This document shows, one piece after another, positions 24,207-35,043 of a DNA stretch of 64,000 nucleotides (positions are counted from its first letter, which is position 1; each line of letters begins with the position of its first letter). A program made the translations under genes and the position numbers. The DNA is from Dactylonectria macrodidyma (Eukaryota; Ascomycota; Sordariomycetes; Hypocreales; Nectriaceae), in NCBI GenBank assembly GCA_020744425.1, contig JAGMUV010000004.1, positions 4,464,001 through 4,528,000 on the forward strand, written 5' to 3'. The notes beneath the pieces were generated by a model. It did not search any database. It was given only the letters and a program-made list of their open reading frames with translations, and had not been told where the DNA came from.

Positions 24207-25229
24207 ATGTCTGACAACGAGATTATCCTTGATACTTCAATCTTTGCCAACCTTGAAGGCAAGAATGTCGTCTTTACTGGCGGTGCAAGTGGCATCGGGC
24301 GGGAAGCTGTTACCATTTTCGCCAACGCCGGAGCCAACGTCACTTTTGGCGACATCGATAAGGTCAGTGGCGCCCGGCTGGCTGCTGAACTGGGAGAGTA
24401 TGCTTCTTGAATCAATTCACTTGACTATGCCTTTAGAGTTGACATGACCTACAGGCGCGTCAACTACAAAGAAACAGACGTAACCAGTTTCCAGTCGCTG
24501 AAAGACCTTTTCGCAGCTGCGGCTGAGGTTCATGGCGCACCGGACATTGTCTGTGCCAACGCGGGCATTCATGAGCATGAGGACTGGCTTTCGGAAGAAT
24601 ATCTTGAAAAAGACTGTGCCTGGCGTGCAACCCAAGTCAACTTCATTGGCGTGTTAAACAGTGAGTCTAAACCATCCTGTCAAGCTCTACCAGGCCCTTC
24701 TGGTTCGGCATATTCTTGTTCAGTCTTTGACAAAGGCCCAGCCATAAAGCTTGCTTTTTTATCTTTCAAACGGTCCGGCAAACCAGGTTCGATAGTCATG
24801 ACCGCCTCTGCGGCAGGATACATGGATACCTCGCCGGTTTGCTATTATGCAGGGACCAAGCATGCCGTCGTCGGTCTCCTCCGTTCTTTCACTACTATTG
24901 CGCCAGTCTACGGCGCTCGTATCAATTTGATCGCGCCGTGGATGACTGATACTCCCTTTGCTGGGGACGAAGTTCTGAAGAGATGGAAAGGGTTACCGAT
25001 AAACAAGCCGGAAACGTGTGCACAAGCGATAGTTTTTGCTGCCATAAATCCCGAATTGCACGGTTGTGGCATCTGGGTTGGAGGAGATAGGCTCTTTGAG
25101 GTTGAAAAAGGATATCTTCGTACTAGACCGCAATGGCTCGGCCAGGAGATGTCGGATAACTTCCAGGAAGGTTGGGAACGTCTTTCAGCACCCTTTGGTC
25201 AAAATGGTGCATTGAGCACCCTGCATTAA
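24207..25229 (+). CDS. Short-chain dehydrogenase/reductase (third of three)
   Basis: Exons 24207-24397, 24455-24660 and 24724-25229 give 300 aa. The cofactor motif VVFTGGASGIGREA is at about residues 21-33, followed by the acidic DID. The NAG motif is VCANAGIHE, the catalytic serine is in VMTASAAGY, and YxxxK is CYYAGTKHAV. The family uses NAD(H) to oxidise secondary alcohols, as in 15-hydroxyprostaglandin-dehydrogenase-like fungal enzymes; the real substrate is unknown. The third exon boundary is chosen at TTGTTCAG; an alternative at 24738 would remove a few residues. The A-rich leader puts the ATG in a clean context. Confidence 0.86.
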
Positions 25230-25767
25230 TCTACCAAGTAGAAACCTTATCAATACATCGCTAAATGATAAAGACGATCTGACCCGAGTGCCCAAATTAG
25301 CTTCTCAAGTCGCCATGCACGAGAGGAGGAGACTGAACAACGCATGCTCCCCGTGCTATTTTGCTGCCGTATCAAGCCTCACACAGGAGGACGAGATAAT
25401 GCAGTTGTCGGCTGTGTGACCAATAGGCAATCGTCAGGTGCACACTGACTCTCAGCCGATACAAGACTGAGTGAACGTCTCATGCAAGTCTTGCGGGGTC
25501 CTCAAGTCGAACAGAAATACATGTGGGGTATTTTGTCTTATATACTTATCATTGTGCGACAAGGCATCAACGTACCCGCGGCAACTTCAGGACGATTCAG
25601 TGGGGGCGGGGGTCTCTGGTCTATCGGCTGATAAGTCAGCGAGCCGCCCAATGTATGATCTTAGGCCTAAAGTTTCATGACTACTTCAACAAGTGGTAGG
25701 TATAGACTCTTAAAGGCTCACAAAGTCCAGACGCCAGCTGAACAACGCCATATCTGAAACGCCGATC
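25230..25767. promoter_or_regulatory. Promoter region of the second P450
   Basis: No gene is recognised. TGCGGGGT is at 25492-25499, 268 bp before the P450 ATG. A GCGGGGGT stretch occurs near 25605. Confidence 0.5.
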
Positions 25768-27505
25768 ATGTCTACGCTTCTCCCGATCAACAACATTTTA
25801 GGCGACGGCCCCCTCGCTATTCGTTCTCTCATGATTATCGGCGTACTGGTCATATTAATGCTGGTAATCACCACCTTTGGCGATTCACGGAGGAAAAAGC
25901 TGCCGCCAGGTCCACCAGGTCTCCCCCTTTTAGGCAACTTTCTGGACCTGGCGGATTCTGAACAAGTCCGTAGCAAGGTGGCCAGCTGGGCTCAGAAATA
26001 TGGAGGCCTTGTCTATACTCGGATTGCAGAAGTCGACTACATATGGCTCTCTTCTCCAAACACGGTGAAGGACCTAATGGACAAGAAGTCGTCCATCTAC
26101 TCGTCTCGTCCAAGGATGCCTTTTGCCATGGATGTTGCTAGTGGCGGGAAGCGCCAGCTTCTGATGCCATATAGCAGTGAATGGCGTAATATTCGGAAAT
26201 ACAGCCACCAGCTGCTGAACATGAATGCTTCCAAGGCATACCAGCCGATACAAGACTACGAGTCCTTGCAGATGATGCACGACATGATGACCAACCCGGC
26301 CGAGTTCTACCGGCACAATCAGCGCTACTCGGCCAGTGTTATCATGACAATCGCATATGGCATTCGGGTGCCCACATTCGATAGCCCGATCGCAAAAGAT
26401 ATATATGTCGTCCTTGATCACTTGACCGAGATGACAGCCCCTGGTGGCCACGCTGTGGATTCGATGCCGTCGCTGCGTTACCTTCCCCAACAACTCCTGG
26501 GGAATTGGCGTACTAAAGGGCATAAGTTTTACGAGCATGATTCGGGAGTCTACCTTTCGATGTGGAACAATCTCAAGAAGAGAGTAGATGAGGGCAGTTG
26601 TGAGCCTTGCTTTTGTCGTGACTTTTACCTTAGTGACCCTGCCAAGCATGGGATCGACGACCTGTCTGCGGCATATATTTGCGGTGGTTTGGTACGTGGC
26701 CCTCATCTAGCGCATTGCTACGGTCTGCTTGCACTGAACTAATAACGTGGCACTCCAGGTCGAAGCTGGATCCGAGACAACATCTTCTTCCCTGAACAAC
26801 TTTCTGCTCGCCTTATGTCAATACCCGAATGTTGTCCAAAGAGCCCAAGAGGAGCTTGACCGTATCGTGGGAAACACACGAATGCCTTCTTGGGACGACG
26901 AACCAGACCTCCTCTATATTCGGGCCATCATCAAGGAACTCTTGAGATGGAGGCCTGTGAACAAGTTTGGCATGTTCCACTCGGTGACAGAGGATGATTG
27001 GTACAAGGGACAGTTTATCCCCAAAGACAGCATCATTGTTCTTAATTGGTGGTGGGTGGTCCTTTGGTATTGAGAAATGGAAAAGATATGTTTGCTAAAC
27101 ATCTACTTTAGGGCTATTCACTACGACCCAGAAAGATATCCCGAACCTGAGAAATTCAAGCCGGAGCGCTACCTCAAGTACAAGCTGTCGGCAGCAGATG
27201 CTATCAATGTTAAGGACCCGTTAGACCGGGATCACTTCGCGTACGGTGCAGGACGCCGTGTTTGTCCTGGCGTCCATGTGGCCGAGCGTTCCCTTTTCAT
27301 CAACATCGCTCGATTCTTATGGGGGTTCAATATCTCCAAGAAGCTTGATGCCCAAGGAAGTCCTATTGAGCCGGACGATGGAATGGTTAGGGGTCTGCTA
27401 AGCGTCCCGAACCCTTTCGAGTGTGATATTCGGCCACGGACAACTCAACATGCCACAATTATTGCAAATGAGTTCCGAGCAGCAACGGAAAAATATCAAG
27501 GTTGA
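25768..27505 (+). CDS. Cytochrome P450 (second intact P450 of the cluster)
   Basis: Exons 25768-26691, 26759-27051 and 27112-27505 give 536 aa. A membrane anchor (residues about 17-32) is followed by KLPPGPPGLPLLGN. The C-helix WRNIRKYSH, I-helix VEAGSETTSS, K-helix KELLRWRP and haem loop FAYGAGRRVCPG are all present, so it should be active. The second donor could be at 27049 or 27052, which changes a single tryptophan. It has the same general type as the P450 at 17002-19020 but far fewer introns, so it is not a recent tandem copy. It is expected to be ER-bound and may act after the first P450 or the FAD enzyme. Confidence 0.9.
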
Positions 27506-28277
27506 TTTGGGGTACCTTTCTCTGGATCCAATGATTCATCACGCCAAAGTAGCCTGAAAGATATTATGTACTCTGAAGCATCACTGCACGCAGTCCTTTA
27601 CCCCCTTACGAATTCGGTGCTTATATTCACTCTGGAGTGATCATCGGGCTCGAGGGCCTATTCTAGAAATCATGATAACAGTTTCTCCTCCTCATCAACT
27701 CTCTTCGTCGGTTGGATATTCGCGTCTCGAAAAACTGTTGTCAAACTGATTTCGATCATGCTGCTCACGGTTCTCCATTGCCGATGGACTTTAACTAATC
27801 CACCCATCGGTTGAAGGTCTTATGATTCGAGCGGATGAAAGCTCACAGGCCCTAGGAGGAGGAAGGACTACAGTATGCTTCTAGGACTGGGATAATTAGA
27901 TTACAATCAACTTTCTTACTCCCCTGAACTGAGTGATTGTGTTTGTCACGTACCCCTCATTCCCAAAATTTTGTGAAACCCCGCCATTAGCCCATTTATC
28001 ACCCCTTGGTCGTTTTTCCAGGTCGATACCCAAGGGTCATGGGATGCAAAGCCCGGATCTTTGCAGCTAGTTACCCACTTTTGACCCCGCATTCATTCTG
28101 AGTGCTTGTGCCAGCATTAGCCGTAGGGTCTTACTCAGTAGCGAATCCACTTAGTAAGACCCTACGGCTAATGTATAAAAGGAGACTAAATATCTGGCCA
28201 TCAGAAACCGGACCCATTCACCCATTACATTCAAACAAAGGCTATTTTCCCCCCTCCTCCTATCCATAGCAGCTGAA
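27506..28277. promoter_or_regulatory. Promoter of the NmrA-like gene with octamer and 21 bp inverted repeat
   Basis: ACCCCGCA (the octamer reversed) is at 28084-28091. A perfect 21 bp inverted repeat has arms 28115-28135 and 28153-28173 with a 17 nt spacer. TATAAAA at 28174-28180 abuts the right arm and lies about 100 bp before the ATG. The arms contain CCGTAGGG and CCCTACGG, so they carry inverted CGG triplets of the kind Zn2Cys6 proteins bind. Confidence 0.6.
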
Positions 28278-29449
28278 ATGTCTGAGCCCTGCGCTGTGTC
28301 TGTCATCGCGCTTGTTGGAGCCGGTGGCAACTTGGGGAGATATGTGCTCTTTGGCCTGAAAAACTCACCTTACAACTTTGAGATACGTACGTTATCTCGC
28401 AAGTTGGCACCACCAAAGGGTAGTGACTCCAACCACCATGTCCAAGTTGATTTCAACAATGAAGAGCAACTGAAAGAGAGCCTGAAGGGATGTGAATTCC
28501 TGATCAATTGTATGGGCACCTCGGGCGATTACCATGGTTCAAAGATGGCTCTCGTCCATGCAGCCGCCGCTGCAGGGGTTTATGGGTATATCACCAGGTG
28601 AGAACAGAAGAAGCGACTTTTGGGGTATAAAAGGACGGCTACTTAAAAATTACAGTGACTTTGGGGTGGATTATAACGCTCCCAGCGTCCACTTTGATCA
28701 CCCTGTCTGGGCGGAAAAGAAACAACACCTCGAGTATTCGAAAAGCCTAGGGCTACGCACTCTAGCAATCTGGTGAGTGCATTAGATCTGCCTTACGCGG
28801 CTTGAAACGTCAGCAACAGAGAATATTAACAAGTCGCAGCCCCGGACTGTTCCTGGAGGAACCGTTCGGTGCCTTCGGCCCATGGCATGGGTTTGATCAC
28901 GATTCGAAATCCTTCATCGTCGCAGGCACTGGAAAGCAGCGCATTTCAGTAACTAGCAAGCTGGACATCGGAGCTGCCGTCGCACGAGTGTGCCATCTCG
29001 TGCTAAGCACTGAGGCCAAGCGGAATCACTCACAGATTCAACCACTATCAAAAAAGGATTACATCAGAATTAGTGGTCACGCAGTCACACCCTATCAAGT
29101 CGTCGACGTGGCGAATCGTAACAGCGAGACTGGGGATGGGAAAGGTGGAGACCAGTGCGAAAATTGGAAGGTACAGGCACTCACCAGCGAAGAACAGTGC
29201 CAGAGCTTTCAGTCCTCGATGAAGGTTGTCGCCATGGACGCGGAAGCGGAATCAGTCCTGGATCATGACGGCGGGTTTGACCCCGAAGTTGCGAGTCAAG
29301 TTGCTGGGCGAGTCTTCCGCGCTGTGGGCGACGGCACATTGGATTTTGCGGAGAATGACAACGAGCTTCTCAACCCGCGCCAGCAGTACTGGAAATGGAC
29401 GCAACTGACCAACTTTGAGAAAGACACAAAAGCGAAAGGGTTGTGGTAA
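28278..29449 (+). CDS. NmrA-like NAD(P)-binding protein (isoflavone-reductase-type)
   Basis: Exons 28278-28597, 28656-28772 and 28840-29449 give 348 aa. The N-terminus has the atypical-SDR cofactor motif ALVGAGGNLGRYVL. SDFGVDYNAP, split by the first intron, and CPGLFLEEPFG, split by the second, are hallmarks of the fungal NmrA / isoflavone-reductase-like group. There is no obvious catalytic tyrosine-lysine pair of classical SDRs, as is normal for this group. It may be a reductase of an aromatic or enone substrate, or a redox-sensing co-regulator like NmrA; the sequence does not decide. It is the last intact gene of the cluster. Confidence 0.85.
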
Positions 29450-29654
29450 GCTGTCATTAAGTTGTGAAAAGAGCAGCTAGATTAGTTGATAGTGTGAGAC
29501 TTCAGAATTGTAATCTTCGCTCTCTCTAGACTTAAGTCCCCCAAACCCGAAGTGATTTAATCCAGACGTGTAATCACCTAGGCAGTATCAGTCACCAATG
29601 AGGCCGGTTCGGTTTAGGGGAGAGGGTTTCCTGTGCCATCCTCCGGGTTGCCTC

Positions 29655-29662
29655 ACCCCGCA
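29655..29662 (-). promoter_or_regulatory. TGCGGGGT-type octamer upstream of maleylacetate reductase
   Basis: ACCCCGCA on the plus strand lies 150 bp before the ATG of the broken maleylacetate reductase. This matches its spacing upstream of cluster genes. Confidence 0.5.
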
Positions 29663-29913
29663 TCAGGAGCCATGAGGGGGTGGGGTGGTTGCCTAGCAAG
29701 GCCTTGTTAACCAATTTTAGATAGGGAGCTTTACGACAGACAGCTGTGGATGCCCTCCAAATCTGTGGATTAAGTGTAAATGACTCCTTGTACAGCAGTC
29801 ATATCAAGAATAATGATCTCATTCCAGTATGTCGGCGCAGCCTACCGTGTGCTGTTTGGGAGTGGAACCATTCAACAGCTACCCTCAGCGATGGAAAAAA
29901 TGAATGCCAAAGC

Positions 29914-30215
29914 TATCAGACAGGATGGAATAGTTGCGACAGCTTGGTGACACTGGAAGATCTTGCCTTTTTTCTCCGTCCAGGGGGAAAGAAAGCTAGC
30001 TATTTATCCCTAGGGATCTGGCTGATCTGGACACCTTTGAACTGATGATGCTGTCACAAGCTGTCTATCTAGGCGTTGAGGGTCATCTAGGTTGTTAAGG
30101 TCTGCCCAGGTTGTTAAGGGTGGACTAGGTTTGAAGTCTCTTTCTAGGTTCGAAGGAAAACACTATATCGATCCGGCCCTATGCACAGCTAGCTTTTCTA
30201 TCGGTCCGTCTGACA
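29914..30215. mobile_element. Solo LTR (Ty1/copia-like) inside maleylacetate reductase
   Basis: The 302 bp insert begins TATCAGACAGG, ends CCGTCTGACA, and is flanked by the 5 bp duplication AAAGC (29909-29913 and 30216-30220). It is clearly related over its length to the 284 bp element at 55975-56258 and more distantly to the LTR at 56904-57185. The terminal TGTCAGAC/GTCTGACA inverted repeat is complete except for one TG to TA change. Confidence 0.85.
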
Positions 30216-31135
30216 AAAGCCGTCTTGGTTCTTTCAGCCCACCCACAAACAGATGTAGCAGAACGAGTCAACGCCCCCATCGGGCCAGCCGCAGTAGTCA
30301 TCTTCAGCGAAGCAACCATGCATACGCCAACTTCTGTAACGGACAGGGCCGTCTCGGTGGCCAAGGAGAAGATGGTGGACAGTATCGTATTTGTCGGTGG
30401 AGGCAGCACAACCGGCCTAGGCAAAGTTGTCCGTATTTGAACCAACCTGCCACATCACTGCATTCCGACCACGTATGATGGAAGTGAGGTGACTCCAATT
30501 CTCGTTGAGACGGAGGAGAGGCGTAAGGTTACAAGGCGTGATCCACGAGCCCTTCCCCAGGGTGTAGTCCACGATATTGGCCTAACTCGCTCGCTTCCTA
30601 CCAAGCTCTCCATCCATAGCGGGATCAACGCAATCGCTCACGCAGGTAAGCCATTTATCACCTCATTGCTGTGGGCCCATCTAATGCAGCGCAAACTCGA
30701 GGCCCTCTACGCGAGAAATACAAGTCCAATTATCGAGTTGATGGCAGTTGAAGGGATTCGAAATCTGGCCAAGGCCCTCCCTATATTGCATAATGATGAC
30801 CAGAACTCCGATGCTAGCGTTGACGTCTCACTACATCACAAGTTGTGCCACACTTTGGGCGGCACCTTTAGTCTCCCGCATGCTGAAACGCACAGTTACA
30901 GTTATGCCACGCGCCGTGGCATATAATGCACCAGCTGTTCCACGGCCAATGGCAAAACTCGCATCGGCCCTGCCGGACTCAGATGGAGATGCTGTCAAGG
31001 GCAGCGCTGCCGCCAAGTCAAGTAAGTCAAATTGGCCCCTTCAACTTGACTTGCTTGACTCCTCACGAGCCCCAACTTACTTGAACTTGATTTAATTGAT
31101 CCAAATTGACCTAATTTGACAGTAAGAGTAGCTTT

Positions 31136-33240
31136 CTAACCCAAATTGACCCTATTTGAGCATCGTCCTAGCTCGCCGCAGTCCTCGCTGCATTCTTTCC
31201 TGATAGGATCCGCGAGGAGGTTGCCCAAATGTATGCCCCGAGTCCGGCTCCAATTCTTGAGGCTTCGTAAGAGCTCGAGGGTCTCCGGATGCATTGACTG
31301 ATGCTGTGAGGTCATTGCAAGCTTCGAGAGACTAAAAAACTTCTCCCAGTCAGTAGCCATCGCTGGTATAGGTAATGTATTGAGGGCAAGCTGTGACAAG
31401 GCCGGATGTTCGCCCTTCTTCTTATACCACCACCCAACGGGGTCATTCGCGACCTCAAGCTTTGCCTTGTAGTATCTGTCAAGCTCTTTGAGGTCCCTCT
31501 TGGCATTACGAACCCATTGGAGTTGGAAAAATGCATTCCACATATTTTCGAGATATGTCAGAGAGTACTCGGAATGTAGGATAATGGAGGCCGCAAATAA
31601 GGGCGAGTCGGCAAGCGTCGTGTAGTAGGTATTGCTTGGACCAGGTGCGTTGGATCGAGGCAGAGGTATAGCGGCGCTGGGTGGCAGCGATCCCCTCTCT
31701 TTCACTTACATCACGGGCAAACGGGCGGGTATATTCGTCTCGTATAAAGGTAGGTGGGGTGCGTTGGTCATCTTCGTTGAATTGTGACTGTTGAGACTGT
31801 TGAAGGAGGCGGCTAGGGCGAGAGATGTTGACTTCGTAACCTTCGAGCCGAGCAGGTAAGTTGCGAGACCGGACTGGGCGCCCTCCGCGCCTGTTGGCGG
31901 GCGACGAAGGGCTCTGAATAGTATTATCCTCAGTCACGCTGCTTCTTTATGGCTCGCTCAATCATCAGGTAGGTTGAATTCCACCTAGTCTCGTTGTTGT
32001 TGATGACTTTAAGATTGGTAGTAGAGTCTTTAAAGTTAAATTCGGCTTCAAGATGCGTTGCAATATCCCTCAATGCCTCCGACCGCTGCGGCAATGCTTG
32101 GATGTATTTAACAATGATATGGAGCTTTGCTATAGGGCTGTTCTTGCGCTATTGCTGGAAATCAGCTTCAGCATCGCCCGCATTAAGTTCATCATCGGAG
32201 ACATCAACCTCGAAGCCTGAAGGAAGGCTTTAGCGATGAGGTTCAAGATATGACCAAATAGCGTCTCCTGCGGTCCTTGGCTTCACCCTCGTCCATTAGT
32301 AGGTCCAGTTATTCCAAGAGAGCCTCCAGGGTTGTATTGTTGTTCGCTGCATTATCCAATACAATGGCAGCGCATTCCATATTGAGCTCCTACTCATCGA
32401 TGGCCTTCTTGAGCATCTTGGCGATATTCTCGCAGCTATGGGCGCCGGATTGACGTCGGAGGCCAAGAAGGCGGCGATTCTGCTACTGTTATTTTTATCA
32501 ATGCAATACGTAAATACAGCAGTTATCGCATACCTGTTATGAGAGGTCCAGAGGTCGAAGAAGAGATGGGCTATTAAAAAGGCATCCCGTAAGTCAGCCT
32601 GGATCTCTACACTCTTCTTCTCAAGGAGCTTGCCTATCTAAAGGCTAATTCACCCACTAAGCTCAGATTGAATATATTAAGTAGCTCTTTAATATATTTA
32701 TTTAAGAGAATTAAGGAAGGCTTATTAGTATTGATAATATATGCCAAGCATAGTTTTTTAGTATGTATAGCCCTCGCTTTTATTATAGGTTTGAGCCAGA
32801 GGCATTTTAAAGCAGCTACTTAAAGGTTGAGGATAGAATTGAAATTATTAAAAGCATTAGATGTTACTGGGGTTATAGGATTACCCTAAAGGGTCCTATA
32901 CTTACTAGGATTATTAAATAAGGCCTGAGATAAAGGAGGGATATATACTTTCTAAGATATACTATAGCAGAGGTCAAGGCTTAATTAGAAGAGTATAGGG
33001 CTACCTATCTTATCATAGGCTTAGCGGAGCTACTAAGCCAGCTTGGTCGTACCATCAGAGTTTAATTCAAATAAGATGACCCTGTGGCCCTTAATTCAAG
33101 CCATTTGTAGCCACCCTCCGTTCCTTATGGGCCCGATCTTCCAGTATATATGACCAGCTCTTTACATTAAGGCGCGGGAGCGACTGGATGTCGTTAACTG
33201 CAGGTATAGCTTTTATTGATAACTCGTCAAGATGCTAGGC
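31136..33240 (-). pseudogene. hAT transposase, degenerate
   Basis: Read on the minus strand, the hAT core motif TRWNSTYLMIERAIKKQ occurs near 31940-31990, just after an in-frame TAG. The C-terminal dimerisation region (PF05699-like: DPVGWWYKKKGEHPALSQLA, then LPIPAMATDWEKFFS) lies at about 31330-31450. An N-terminal BED-like stretch near 33100-33180 is too eroded for a firm call. Many stops and frame changes separate the blocks, so no active enzyme is made. The family call is firm; the boundaries are approximate. Confidence 0.75.
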
Positions 33241-33610
33241 CACAGTCTCACGTGCCTGCGCTTGGCGGCGAAGGAGGGCAAAGGGGAATAGCGTAGTGGT
33301 GCTCTAGTGTGCTCTGAGGCGGCACGAAGGGCGAGGGGGTCTCGGGCTTCGTTATGACGGCCTAGATGAAGCGTCAGAGTGCGAATAGAATCAATTGGGG
33401 CGGCGCTGACCGTGGCAGAGCTATAGTAGCAGTAGGGTGTTATTGAAGGATGTAAGGATGTAGGAGTCGAGGAGAATTTTCCTAGGTGTTGACGCGGGCT
33501 ATTTTGCTGAGATTTAGCTAGGCAGTGCCCGGGCGCGCATTTAATTTTGCGCGCCCTGCTGACTAATATTTGCGCGCCCCCCTTCTATATACATAACTGC
33601 AGTTCTCAGG

Positions 33611-35043
33611 GGCTACTATTACTGACTATATACTTCTGCTATAGCTTAAGTAATATTTCCTAATAATATACTCCTGCGGGAGGGTGTATATAACTTATAA
33701 GAATCTCTTCTTATAGCTATTAATTCTTAAGTAAAGCTTAAAGGCTATGCATTTATTATAAGAAAGTCTTTTAAGACTTTAAATAGCTAGGTTAAAATTA
33801 TATTTATATATAATTAAAATAAGCTTTTACTAAGCTTATTAATTAAATAGAAATGCTATATATATAGTTATAGAATAGGTTATAAGTTCTTAGTATTTAT
33901 AAAATAATCTTTAAATAGAACTTTATAAGTCTTAAGCTATTAATTAAGTTAGAAATATGCTTAATATAATTACTTACTAAGTAAAGACTTATTTATATAC
34001 TTAGTATATTATTAGCTTAGTAAGAATAATATTAGAGTTATCTTAAGTCTTATAGCTTTTAAAACTGCTTTTTAAAAAATTAGAACTTATCTTTATAATA
34101 ATTCTAATACTTTTATAACTTAATAAGATATTTATAATTAGATTATAATAATAAAAAGAGATTTAAGAAAAGGTTAAAATAATATATAAGTATTAATTAA
34201 CTAATTATAAAAAGAGAGCTTTTAATACTAGGTCTAGTTAGATTCTCATAATTAGCTTATAATAATCTTCTTTACTTATTTAAACTCTATTATATACCTT
34301 TAATATAACCCTAATATCTTATTATTAGACTATACTTATAAGATAAATAAGTATAGGATACTACTTTTTAATATAATTAGTATTAATACTTATTAGTGCT
34401 CTTTCTATATTGCTTTTATATTTATCTTTAGAAAGATAGAAGAGGACTATTTATAGGCCTTATAAAATCTTAAATCCCTCTATTAATACAATCTTCTTTT
34501 TATTATCTTAATAGACTGATATTTAGTAGTAATAATACTATTACAACTTGGTTCTCTTTATTTAAGGGGCTGCTATACATTTAGTATATTAATAAGGCAG
34601 TCTTATAGTATTACTAGCCAGTCTTTTTAATTAATAGAGGCTAAGGAGAAAAGATATAGGATTAATTTTATATATTCTAATACTTAATTATAGCCTTACT
34701 AATTAAAATAGTATTTTAAGAGTATCTAACTGACTTTAAGTATAAATATATTAAGAAATATATAGAAGTAGTTAGATATATTAGAATAATTTAGCTTAAT
34801 TTATTTAAAGAGAGAATTATTAAAGCATAAGTTAATAAATACTTATACTTTAGTAATATAATTATTTTAAAGTAAGTAGCTTATAGTATTATAAAAAATA
34901 CATACTAATAAATCTCTTAAAGCTAAAGAGATCTATTTATTAATAAAAGCATATATTAAGATATTTACTTTAGACTTCTTTAATACTTAGTAAGCTATAA
35001 GACTTACTATTACTAACTAACTAAAAGAACTAAAGTATATATA
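33611..35043. repeat. AT-rich eroded block
   Basis: The sequence is built almost only of A and T with TAA/TTA runs and no open frame. This fits saturated RIP of an old repeat. The same kind of sequence resumes at 36904 and continues to 39139, except for the MITE and the island near 38240-38590. Confidence 0.7.

Noticed and set aside
9197..29449. Conventional polyketide, peptide or terpene cluster
   Set aside because: No ketosynthase, adenylation, condensation, terpene synthase or prenyltransferase motif was seen in any frame.
31002..31009. Reading CAGCGCTG as the hAT target duplication
   Set aside because: It is present at both ends but inverts on itself. Taking it as the element tip gives standard CAG...CTG ends, and GTCAAGGG as duplication restores the host frame.
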